Below, piece after piece: positions 42,715-53,879 of a stretch of 64,000 bases of DNA (positions within the stretch are counted from its first letter, which is position 1; the number at the start of each line of letters is the position of its first letter). This stretch comes from Atherinomorus stipes (taxonomy: Eukaryota > Chordata > Actinopteri > Atheriniformes > Atherinidae). A program made the translations under genes and the position numbers. The notes under the pieces are model-generated. The model had not been told where the DNA came from. It saw only the letters and a list, made by a program, of their open reading frames with translations, and made no database searches. The DNA lies in assembly GCA_023101725.1 (NCBI GenBank), contig JALJCO010009080.1:1-64000 (forward strand), in the 5' to 3' direction.

Positions 42715-43165
42715 GAATCTGCTGCACAGAAATACACAGCACTGTTGCATACTGACACAGCAGAAATATTTAGGTTTAAATGTTTACTTCCATCTCTATC
42801 AAAGCTAATCTCATCTTTCACATCCTGCTCTGGATAAGAGGACTGCAGATTCAGATATCCAAGGTACCTCAGAGCTCCCTGCTGGTCTTGCTTGTAACAA
42901 AAGATGCGCTGAAAATCAGATATACAATGAGAACAGTGGACCTCACTGAGAACAGATTCACCAGGTTTCTTGATGACGAAAGGAGGTGTTTGGAGGACAT
43001 TATGTGGAGAATAACAAAGAAAAAAACAAGATTTTTTTTTCTCACCTGTTTTTTATCATGGAATTAGCATGTGGTGTGTTTCTTTTCTTGTCACCATGAT
43101 TAAGTGGCAGGTGAAGAAGATGCAATATGAAAACCAGGACGATCATGTTTAACATATTTATAGTT
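42715..43165 (-). pseudogene. V-like gene without an RSS (class II)
   Basis: The minus strand at about 43165-43095 has a leader-like MLNMIVLVFILHLLHLPLNH followed by a GT donor. From about 43005 an uninterrupted V-type domain runs: NVLQTPPFVIKKPGESVLSE, VHCSHCISDFQRIFCYKQ, LRYLGYLNLQSSYPEQD, and Cys104 in SAVYFCAADS. Two oddities: FR2 Trp is Cys (FCYKQ), and no CACAGTG-type heptamer follows. Instead the frame continues PEVNTEALQT to a strong donor-like CAG|GTAAAG at about 42683, in phase 1. The acceptor of the V exon is uncertain. Either a decayed V or a non-rearranging V-domain gene. Confidence 0.55.
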
Positions 43166-43240
43166 CTCTTTTCTGTCCTCTGAGAAGCATTCATCTCATT
43201 TACAGTAAAATCAGCCTGAGAAGGTGAGAGGTGTGACATC

Positions 43241-43279
<39 letters not shown>

Positions 43280-43311
43280 CGATTATATATATAAGATACA
43301 ATTATATATAT

Positions 43312-43382
<71 letters not shown>
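43241..43382. repeat. (AT)n microsatellite
   Basis: About 140 bp of almost pure AT dinucleotides with brief interruptions near 43275-43315. Confidence 0.9.
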
Positions 43383-43384
<2 letters not shown>

Positions 43385-45590
43385 TTCATGATATATGTGG
43401 TGTAATTGCACTTACAATTGTTGTTAAGGTGTGAACCATAATCTAAAAAAATATTGCTTTATAAAAACTAATGAAATAACAGCTAAATTGAAGGAATGAC
43501 AAATATAAACTAAGGTGGATGCTTATTGTTATCAGTGATTGATAGAAATAGATGGGAATGCATTAGTTATATAAGTGTATGGATAAGTAAACTTTCAGTT
43601 TCAGTGTAGGAGGAAGTTATTCGGAGACCAAGGCCGCCATCTAGTGGACAAAGTAAAGCAGTGCAACCACCGTCCACATAAACATGAACAGCTTTAAATG
43701 GATTATGTTGCATTTCTGTGTTTTTTTTTTTACTGCACAGATACACACTGATAGTAATTGTCTTTGTAGTGTTTCTTAAACCATCACACATTAGAGGTCC
43801 AGTCACATTTGGACAAACAGCCTGGTGAGTGGTCAGTTTTGACTCTAACCTGGGATTAAACTGTCCTTCTTGTTGAGCTTCAAATACAGTAAGAAATAGA
43901 TTATTTCACTTTTCTTTCTTTTTTCTTTGTTTTTGGTGATTTACTGAACAAAAAAAAATATTATTCTATATTTGTTTGTATAAACAAATATTACCAGATA
44001 ATCATGGTCATAAAAATCAATTACAGTAGCTATTAATTGATGGTTTATTTATCTTATTTATCTTTGTACAAAATAACTGTAGATTACTTAACAGCAACGT
44101 GGAACCCATCTTGTTACGGCTTATGAAGCATTATGAGCTTACTTATTTACAGTAATCTGCTGTCAATTAACATCACTCAGATCCACAAAGTAGGTAAATT
44201 ACTGTGATTTACTGGTACGGGAAAAGGGAGCTGTTTTATGAGCTTTCAACAGATGGCACCATTACGCTTTCCTCATTTCTGTTGAAACTGCAGCCAAGAA
44301 GAGATTTCTTTAAAGTTTAATTAATAACTAGAAAACCTCCTTTGAGAGTGTATTAATCAGAGGGCTACAAACAAAGTTTCTGTTTTACTCTAAAACTTTA
44401 ACTTGCAAACTGAAAGCAGAGCAGGTCCAGTCGTAGTAGACTGCTGCTGCTTTGAACCAAGCTGTAATAATACAGTAATACTAAAACATCGTTGCCTTAT
44501 CAGGTGTTTAGAAGAGATTGGGGGTAAAAATGAGAACTTTTTGAGAAGGGATTAATCATAAACTCCACTTTGAAGGTTTCCTACTTAACATCCAGCTGAT
44601 TTTACCAGTTCTCCATCTATTGTTTTCTGCTGCTTATTCAAGGTCTGGTCTCAGAGGCAAGAGGTTCAGGAGTGAGACCCAGATGCCCCGTTCCCTAGCA
44701 ACACTCCAGCTTCTCTTGGCTGATTTGAAGGCATTCCCTTCCCAGAAAGAATGCACATTTCCTCCAGCGGTTCTTGGAACTGCTCCAGGGTCTCCTCCCA
44801 GTAATTCAGGCTATTCAGCTTCAGCCTTCAGGGGCCACTGTCCTGCAGGGTTTAGTTGCTTCCCTGCTCCAACACACCTGACTGAAATAAAATGGATGTT
44901 AACAGCTTGTTGTTAAAGATGCCCCACAGCCCCTATCGACAGTTAAATTGGCATCCATCTTGCTTCCATCTTATTCTCCAATCAGAGCACACTATCAGCC
45001 GAACAGCTCCCCCCCTCCCCTCTCCATCCACCCTCCGCTCTGCTCCCCCCTCCTACCCTCCTCCCCTTGGTGATACAACTGCATGAGACGAGCTAGTCTG
45101 AGTGCTTAACAGGGGTGAATTCAGGTCAGGGTTTTTGAACAAATGGATTAAAACCTAAACTTGTGCAGCAACACTGAAGGAGGCCACCACAATGTTGTCA
45201 TTACCTGTCAGTTTATTTAATTTCTAAACGCTGTCTTGTTTGATAAACATGTTCACTGACTGAAGTGCCCATTATGCTAACAGATAGCAAACTCTGACTG
45301 CTATCTACTGGCTGGTTGACCTAATTTTTCTAAATAAGATTGTGGCCAATTTTTGATTGGCTAGCCTTATAATTTTGGCCTTATAACCTTATAATTTAAT
45401 CAACTTGGTCTCTGGGCAGATTGTATCATTACTGTACCCAACCCCCTAAAAAAGTGACATTATTCATTATTATTTATTTGAGAAATGACATATGCAGCAA
45501 TATCAACTCCATGAGATAGTTTATACTGCTATGTCATCAGTCCTTTAAGTTCTGCACAGTGACCCATTCATTTGAGCCAGGTGTGTTAAC
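43383..45590. other. Intergenic, scattered repeat fragments
   Basis: No V segment or gene recognised. About 44615-44720 and 44840-44900 (TCCCTGCTCCAACACACCTG) are fragments of common fish repeats, and 45005-45065 is a C/T-rich tract. Confidence 0.45.
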
Positions 45591-45599
45591 GCGGGGAAA

Positions 45600-45930
45600 C
45601 GTATAATGAGCTAGCCTTGCAGTATGAGGTGTCCAGAATACCTCCAAGAGGAGGCATGTGTTGTCAAGGACCAAAGCCCTGGTCGGGTCTCCCAGTGCAA
45701 AGTGGTCTCAGGGGAGGAATAAGACTGGGTGCTAATCAAAAATCTCAGTGAAAGGAAACTGGGACATCTTCCTGGAACCAGTCCTGGTTGTTGAGTCATG
45801 GCACCTGGGACTCAGCCGGGCCCAGACGTAAAAAGACCCAGGTTGCCACCTCCTCCCCAGAGTTGGGTGCAGCGTTGGCTGGGCAGCATGCGAAGGCGGG
45901 GGTCTGACCATTCCAATTTTCAGTGTCACA
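45600..45930 (+). mobile_element. LINE 5'-leader fragment
   Basis: The stretch GGTCGGGTCTCCCAGTGCAA ... GGGACTCAGCCGGGCCCAGA ... GGTGCAGCGTTGGCTGGGCA resembles, in style and order, the 5' leader of the LINE at 34660-35100 (GGTGCAGTGTGAGTTGGGCG). No coding capacity. Confidence 0.45.
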
Positions 45931-47389
45931 GACTTGGTTGTTGGGATTTTTACCAGCTTTTAATAGGAAAATGGTTCGTTAGACCAAGATTCTGTTGTAC
46001 AATCTTTCCTCTGTCTTTCTTTGTGTGATGAGGGAATAATGAAGATGGAGACAAAGATAGTGAGCAAAGAACAGTTCTTACTTTTTTCTTCAAGCCAAAT
46101 GTGTATCAACCTCCTCCTGTTCTATTGTCAGAGATACTGCAGAGCTAAGAGAAAGAAGGTATGAGCTGAATCCTGTCATTGGTTCCTGAGGCAGAGGAAG
46201 TCTGTGTAGTGCATTAAAGTGTCTCTCAGTTCAGATGAAGACAGTTATTTGGGAGAGGAAAAGAAAGAGAAAAAAGACATCTCTAATAAAAGGGCTGATA
46301 GTTTTTTGTTAAGAAATAAAAAAAGAAATCCCCACATTTTTGATAGTTGGTTCGCCAATAAAGTTGGAGACAAATGAAAGGTATTAAACGTCCTCTGAAG
46401 AAAAATCTGATTTGCTTGCAGGAATATTCATCCATCACCTCTTCCCGCCTCTCCTGTAAAGCCCTCAGGATTTTAAGAGAGCATTTATTAACAGTGAGCA
46501 AACATTCCTCTCAGGTTACGGCTCTTTGCTGTAATAAAATTGTGTTTACTGTATCAGCCCTGGAATTAATGAGACTAAATGCTGTGCTGACTTTATATGA
46601 GGAAATGAAGAATTTATGCTGTTGAGAAATTTTTCAGTTTCACGTCTCAAGTTTTTTCAATCACCGAAAACTGTCAAAAGTTTTTGGTGATTGGAAATGG
46701 ATTAGAAGCATATAAGAACCAGGAGGAGCAGGAAGGTAAAATGTGTTTTCAATGAAGATTGAACATTTCTATTCAGGTCAACTTAAAACTAGATAAAATG
46801 TATTCTGTTAACTTCATGCATTAGGCTCTACACACAACTCCACTACTTTCTGAACTTAAGGTAGCTCCTTTGTTTCCTGTCTTTCATTACTGGATGAACT
46901 GGTTAATCCAGGTGTGTCTGGCTGGTTACTGAGATCAGGCATATCTGGATTAATCAGAGAGCGAGAACAATTTCTGGATTTTCAAATTAAATTATTGTAG
47001 ATTGTTTGTACTAATGATAAATATGATTTTACACATGACATCTTTCAATAGCTTGAATACATTGTGTTGTGCGTGTAAAAAAGCTGTATAAAGTATAACC
47101 AAACTATAAAGAAGCCTTTTAGGATTTTGTTGCCAAGGTTACTGTATGAATCAACTGAGGAGTCGTTTGTTTTTTTGAATGGCATACATGGCGTGACTAC
47201 TTGTCGCACCACGGTGTGCCCCTGTCGCACCACCTGGAGCGCATGCTCTGCCATGCTTCCTTCAGGTTCCGTGGCTTGACGGAGCAGAGCGACGCTCCTG
47301 CAGTGGATGGTGACGGTCCCAGTCTGGAGTGAAACGGAGTGGTAGCCTAAGTACACGCATGCGCACACGCATTATGTGGAATCTGGGGG
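45931..47389. other. Intergenic, nothing recognised
   Basis: Single-copy-looking AT-rich DNA without a recognisable gene, RNA or repeat boundary. Confidence 0.4.
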
Positions 47390-47392
47390 TTA

Positions 47393-47869
47393 TGCTGCAT
47401 TCCATTTTCCTCGGAACTGGGAAGTGGGAACTGTGGGGTGATGTCACACCCGACCAACTTGCGTTCCAGCTCCCTGGTCGGAAAACCAGTTAGCTACCTA
47501 GCAAAACAACGTGTTTGCTAAGGCTATTGTTATTAGCCGTTGTTGGCACAGCTGGCGTTGTAGTTCACATATACCACATGAAATATGTGAAGTACACGAC
47601 AGCAGCTTCCCACATCTGTATAAACCAATACTACATGTACGACTGATTTATTGCAACAAAATATTAGTAAGAAGTGTAAATAAATGTAACATCACAGGAG
47701 CTTCTAAAACTGCTAACACTGGGCGCGGCCATTTTTAAATCTGAACTTGGAGCTGTGAAAGTTGTCCGACTTTCCGAGTGGGAAATATGACTTCAGGGGG
47801 GCGTTCCAGTTGAAACTTCCTACTCGGAACTGGGAATTTTCGACTCCCGAGTTCAAATGGAACGCAGCA
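47393..47869. mobile_element. PIF/Harbinger-like MITE with TTA target duplication
   Basis: Inverted ends TGCTGCATTCCATTTTCCTC and (reverse complemented) TGCTGCGTTCCATTTGAACT, with TTA duplicated at 47390-47392 and 47870-47872. Inner arms repeat CTCGGAACTGGGAA. A 3-bp TTA duplication is typical of PIF/Harbinger. No open frame. Confidence 0.65.
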
Positions 47870-48039
47870 TTAGAATAAACGGCTCAAAACATAATGTGGG
47901 CGGAGTCGGACGTCCGACCTCGCCCAATAGCTTCTCTCAGAGAAATAATAACAATTTTGTATTTTTGGCATGAGTAATAACTTTGATGTTTATGTAACCG
48001 ATATTGATATGGAGATAGATTAAGAATAATAATCAAGGA

Positions 48040-48161
48040 AAGAAGAAAAAAGGGGGGGAGAAGTTTAGGATCGGGAAGGGGAAAAAAGAAGAAAAAAGGG
48101 GAAGAAAAAGGAGGACGTGATTAAAAAAAAAATAAAAAAAATAAAGAGAAAATAAAAAAAA

Positions 48162-48198
<37 letters not shown>

Positions 48199-49110
48199 AG
48201 GGAGAAAAGAAAAAAGGGGGGGGGGGTGGAGGGGGGAGAGGGGGGGGGGAAGGGAGAGGAAGGGGAGGATGGGGGTCTTACTCTTGGGCCCCTGGGATTT
48301 TTGTCTTGGAATCTTGGAAAAAAAAAATGAAAAAAAAGGGGGAAAAGGAATACAGTTATCCTCGGGTACTCAGGAAAAAACTTTTAAAAAAAATTAAATA
48401 ATAAAAATAAATATAATAAAAAATAAAAAAAAAAATAAAATATTTTTATGTTTACAATAATAAAAAAAAAAAAAAAAGAGAAAAAAAGAGAAAATCAACA
48501 TACATTATAAAGAGTGAGAAATAAAAAAGTAAATGAAAAAAAAATAAAAAGAAATAAAAAAATAAAAAAAGGGGAAAAAAAGAAAAAAAAAAAAAAAAAA
48601 ATAAGAGATATAAAAAGTGTAAAAAATCTCTATGCCCTCAGGCTAATAGAAAAAAAAAAAAAAAAAAAAAAAAAAATAAAAAATAACAATAAATTTAAAA
48701 AAAAAAAAAAAAAAAAAATAAAAAAAATATATAATAAAATATAAAATATTTTTAAATAAATGAAAAAAAAAAAAAAAAAAAAAAAAAATCAAATAAAAAA
48801 TTAATAAAAAAAAAAAAAAATTATTTTTATTTAAGATATATTCATAAGATAAAAAATAATAAATTTTTTTAAATAATAAAACGTAAAAAATAATTAAATT
48901 ATAACCAAAAAAATTAGATAACTATATAATAAAAAAAAAAGAAAGAAAGAAGTAACAAAAAATGAATTAATCATTACTTGCTCAGGATAAGGATAAGGGG
49001 CAGGCAAAAAGGGGTAGAAGAGAGAAGAGGGAGGAAGGAGAAAAGAGAGAAAAAAAGGGAGAAAAAAGAGGAAACAACAATTTTTCTTCCAACTAATTTT
49101 CAAATCTTCA
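48040..49110. repeat. A/G-rich low-complexity block
   Basis: About 1 kb of A-runs and G-runs, nearly all purine on the plus strand (for example repeated AAAAAATAAAAA and GGGGGGGGTGGAGGGG). No repeat unit. Open frames here are artefacts of composition. Confidence 0.8.
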
Positions 49111-49566
49111 ACGACTTAAATCGCCCTGACGTCTGATGGCGTGGCGAGTATCGCTTCCAGAGTTTTAGAGATTTCATTAATCTTTTTAGATCTTATATTT
49201 TATATCTCCTATTTCCTTTTTGTCTTGCGTCTAACCTGAGGACCGGAAAGAGAAGGGAAGAGAACAGGTCCTTATCTGAGGCGAGGGAGAGGGGAGGAGA
49301 GTGGGGGGGGGGGAGGGAGGGGGGCGTATCTGGAGGGGGGATAGTAGGGAGGGGGATAGCAATTCTATTTAAGATAATAAAAAAAAAAAAAAAAAAAATT
49401 TTATTTATATTCTATTTTTTTTTATACTTTAGTTTTTTTCATTTGGGTTTTTTATGTATTGAGTTGATAAAAAGGGTGGGATATTATAAGTTTATACTTC
49501 TTCCCACTCACTTTCGGATGTTAGCTACATTGAAAATGTGTGTATAGTCTATGTTTACTTTGATTT

Positions 49567-50867
49567 AGGGATGCATGATATTGGAATTGTGGTCAATATC
49601 CGATATGCCGATATTTTAAAACTTATGTGGCAAATAACCGATATCGATACCAATATTAAATCTGAAAAAATAAGCAGTCATTGAAAATAGCATTTCCAAC
49701 ACTTTGAAAAAGATACACTGAAATATCACAATATTTTCATATGCTGATATCAAATCAATATTTAAAAACACATTTATGTATTTTACTTTACGATATTTCA
49801 TAAATTCTCACGCGATTTCGTAACAGAACAATGAAATATCACAAGATTTTGTTAGTAAAATAGATTGATACCCCATTTGTGAATGTTAAAATATCAGCAT
49901 ATGAAAATATCGTGAAATTTTGGTGAATTCTCACAAAATTTTGAAACAGAATGATAAAATATCGCAAGATTTCGTTTGTGAAATAGATTGGTACCGTGTT
50001 TTCAAATGTCAGTATGATATCAGCATATGAAAATACCGTGATATTTTGGTGTATCCATATTTTTTTTCCACCCCTTTTAAAGTTTTTAGAAGTTTTAAAG
50101 TCTGTAAAAAAGAAGTTTTTGAAGATGAAGAAGAATAAGTAATTTTTTTTAAAAGACTTTAGCAACAGCGGGCTGATCGGTTAAATATTGGTTAAATATC
50201 GCTGAGGTGGCCGATATGGGCCAATTACCGATAGGGCTAAGCCCCGCCCCTTCACTCAATCGGAAAAACAAAAATTTGGTGAAAAGGGGTATTTGACATT
50301 TCGGGAGATGAAAGCTGTCATCACGGACAGCAGAAGCGTGATTAAAAAGAGACTATGTTGAGAAAAAATAAAAAAAAAAAAAAATAAAAAAAAAAAAAAA
50401 AAAAAAATTCTAGAGGCTTAAAATAGGGGGAAAAAAAAACTTGTTGAATTTCTAATAATGTTTCTAATGTTTAATCATTTTAATCTAAAAAAAACAACTA
50501 GAAGGCAGCTGATGAGGAAAAAATAAAAAGTATTTAAAAAAAAGATCAAATAGAGAAGGGAGGGGAGAAGGGTGGGGGTGGGGTGGCTGAGAAAGGAGGA
50601 GCGTGATAGAGGTGATGTTACTCCATATCTAAAAAAAGCTTATAAATACACAATAAAAAAAAAAATTTAAAAAAGCAACCAAAAAAAAATAATGAAGGAA
50701 ACTTCATTAATATTTTCAAAAAAAGAACAAATGTTCAAAAAGTTGCTTCCTCAAAAAAAAGAAGAAACATTTATTATTTCACTCGTGATGGGTGCGCAAA
50801 TATGTTGAGTTGAAAAGAAAAAAAAAAATACACCCCCTTTAGGATACCTAGGTAGAGTGATCCCCAC

Positions 50868-50909
<42 letters not shown>

Positions 50910-50980
50910 AATAAATTAGAAAGAGAAGGAGGAGGAGGGATTGGGGGGGGCCAATTATATTGTGCATCCCTACTTTGTTT
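49567..50980. mobile_element. hAT-like non-autonomous element
   Basis: Left end AGGGATGCATGATATTGG and right end CCAATTATATTGTGCATCCCT are inverted repeats. The flanks ACTTTGATTT and ACTTTGTTT look like a slightly mutated duplication. The inside contains many GATATCG/CCGATAT motifs, a two-copy tandem repeat (49803-50053) and an A-rich low-complexity block (50350-50945). No transposase. Confidence 0.6.
49803..50053. repeat. Two-copy tandem repeat, about 125 bp
   Basis: Units begin TTCTCACGCGATTTCGTAAC and TTCTCACAAAATTTTGAAAC. Both contain ATATCAGCATATGAAAATA and end near TTTTGGTG. Several unit positions keep short palindromes. Confidence 0.6.
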
Positions 50981-51065
50981 ACTTTTTTTCTTTTAATTGT
51001 CTGTTCATTAATGTACAATTATTTTTGGTTCCTAAATGTTCCTATATGTTGTAGATAGATAGAAA

Positions 51066-51068
51066 TAA

Positions 51069-51143
<75 letters not shown>

Positions 51144-51200
51144 CTCTATCTATCTATCTCTCTACCCCCCCTCTCTCTCTCTATCTCTATCTCTATCTCT
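51066..51200. repeat. (TCTA)n microsatellite
   Basis: Long TATC/TCTA tetranucleotide array, decaying into CTCTCT and CTATCT variants at its right end. Confidence 0.9.
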
Positions 51201-52915
51201 TCCATAATTTAATGTTAAACAATGATCTGGTGACTCCTGAAAATGTCAGTTTGAGAATCACTGCTATAACCTGTAGTTTTCCTTCTGTTAACATCAGCTT
51301 GTGGTGGATTTTAGTGAAAGGAAATCAGATATTGTGGCTTTGCTATTTTTAAAATCTAGGATGCAAATAAAGAAAATTATTGTTCAGTGTGCACTTTTAC
51401 CTGCAGACTTTAACTAATAAATAAAAATAAATAGGCAAGCCCAAGGATTCTATTTGTGTCAAACACATAAAAAGTTGTGGGGCTTTTTAGGTATGAAATT
51501 TCAAAGATTTAAATGAGTATATTTCATATGGTGGACTTTCAGACAATTATTGTGTTACTTGATGTTCTCGGATGCTGGAGGAAAACATTCAGCATAAATT
51601 ACCACTGAAAGCCGACACTGCGGCAGATCTAACAGATACACAGAGCTCATTTGTCACTCAAATCACCAAAAGCACATGTGCTCTGATTAAGTCGCACAGT
51701 TATTTTTCTTCTTTTGCCAGAGGTGCAAACTTGCTCCGTTCTCAATGATACTTTGATTCAGCAATACGGCTGATCCATCATCCATCCATCTTTCTGTCTG
51801 TAGTTTAGTTTTCTACATGAAAATATGTATCTATGTTACACTTTTATGCTGGAGGATCACACTTTTTTCCACTGTAACTTGTCCTGAGCAGCATGGTCAG
51901 GACAATTAAATACATCTGAAAAAAAAAAAAAATCTTGAGTAGCAACAACTCCTCCACTCTGAACTGTTTCCTAACAAAGTATCTTTGAGTCTTCGTCAGC
52001 TTGTAATCGTGATTATTTTCCACAGTGTAGTGCAGCGTGGGAGTACGGAGGAGCAGAAGGAAAGGTTACCTTGAACTCTTGTACCTTCAGACCGGTGAAA
52101 ATCTTCCCCTTGTCTGGGAAATGTAGGGCTTTTCTGAATTCTCTGGCAGAACAGGGGCTGCTTTCAGACCTTCATCACGAGACAGAAACCACATGGTGGC
52201 AGTTTTCACAAGAAGCTCTGCTTTCAACAAAGATTTAGACTCATCAGAAGAAAACTAATCTCTTCAGGATGTAAGTAAGATTTTGGGAGGGAAAATCAGA
52301 GTGCTAAAATTACACAATACCATGAAGTAAATGCTATAATGAATTGACAGATTTATAAATCTTGTCTCTCTATTCAGGTTTTTGGAAAATCTTGCCTTTG
52401 GCCAATCACTGGACTTTTTGTTTATTAGAGAGAAAGAAGGCATGTCTATATCAGCTGCTATTCAAATTAAATACACATGCACAAGTTTCTTCAGATGGCT
52501 GCAAATCATTCAGACTGTCTTTTAAAATGTGAGTTAGTTTTCCACACTTTTAGGTTGTAAAATGTCTATATTGTCAAGCTCCTAAAAGTTGACATACCTA
52601 TATTCCTCGATGCATCGTCACATGACTTGTGTTTTTTCATCATGGTAAATTCTTACAAATGTGTGATTCATTAAGAACAACTTATTCAACTCAGCCCTAC
52701 GAAGGCCACAGACCTGCAGGTTTTCCATGTTTCCCTCCCCCAGCACACCTGACTCAAATGAATGAGTTGTTGTGCAGAACATCTTGGATCCAGTTAATTT
52801 GAGTCTGGTATGTTGGAGCAAGGATGGATTGAAAATATTGCAGGCTGTTGCCCCTGTAGGACAGAGCTGAATCTATGACACCAAGAATTAAAATTATTCT
52901 GATTACCTAAAACTA
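51201..52915. other. Intergenic, nothing coding recognised
   Basis: No gene seen. About 52,690-52,870 is a fragment of the fish repeat with CCCCAGCACACCTGACTC, also present near 4.78 and 44.87 kb. Confidence 0.45.
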
Positions 52916-52919
52916 AATT

Positions 52920-53870
52920 TTAACAAATATATTATTAGAAAATATAAAAAAAAGAAAAATGAAAAAAATGAAATAGAGAGATAAAAAAAAAAAAAAATGA
53001 AAAACTAAAGAAATGAAAAAAATCTAAGATAGTAAGATGATGTTAAAAAAAGAAGTATTATTTGGGAAGAATATAGAAAAGAAAAAAAAAGTGAGTGGAA
53101 AAAAGGAAAAAAAATGAGAAATAGAATATATATATAAATTAGAGAAGAAAGAAATAAAAAAAAAATAAAAAAAAAATGAGAAAGAAGAAAAAAAAAAAAG
53201 AAAGGAAAAGAAGAGAAGAAAATGATGAAATAAAAAGAAATAAAATTTAAGATAATAAAAGAGAAAAGGAAAAAAAAAAGAGAAAAAAAAAAAAGAAATG
53301 AAAAAAAAAAAAAAAAAAAAAAAAAAAAGAAAAGAAAAAAAAGAAAATAAAAAAAAAAAGAAAAAAAGAGAAAATAGAAAATAAAAAAAAATATAAAAAA
53401 TTAAAAAAAAAAAATAGAAAAAAAAATAAAAAATAAATAAAGAGAGAAAAAAAAAAATGTAAATGAAGAACTAAAAAATAGATAAAAAAAGAAGAATAAT
53501 AATAAGAGATGAAAATAAAAAAAGAAAAAAAAAAAGAAATAAAAAGCAATAAAATAATAAGGAGAAAGAAAATTAATAAAAAAAAAGAAAATTAAAAGAA
53601 ATTAAATTAAATACAACTTAAAAATATATATATAAGGAAAATAATATAGGAAGAAGAAGTAAAAGTAAAAAAAAAGAAAGAAGAAGGATGAGAGAAAAAA
53701 AAAAAAAAATGGGAAAAAAGAAAAAAAAAAGAGAAAAAAAATTATTAAAAAAAGAAAAAAAATTTTTTTCTCTTTTTTAGAAAAAAAAAAAAAATAGAAA
53801 AAAAAAGATTATATAAAATATATAAAAAAAAATAAAAAACTAAAATTAAAATTGAAAAGTAAAAGATTGT
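52920..53870. repeat. A-rich low-complexity block
   Basis: Almost 1 kb of A-runs broken by single G or T bases, with no repeat unit. It ends right before the transposase remnant at 53.88 kb. Confidence 0.8.
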
Positions 53871-53879
53871 CAGGAAGCG

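Noticed and set aside
43690..43810. Possible V relic (minus strand ...TISVYLCSKKK with a CACAGAA-like heptamer)
   Set aside because: Only VYLC and a weak heptamer match. Upstream sequence does not resemble FR1-FR3 and no nonamer is evident.
48514..48744. Lysine-rich open frames in the A-rich blocks
   Set aside because: Pure composition effect of A-runs; no domain and no codon structure.
52920..53870. Phenylalanine-rich minus-strand frames suggesting a membrane protein
   Set aside because: They are poly-T translations of the A-rich low-complexity block.
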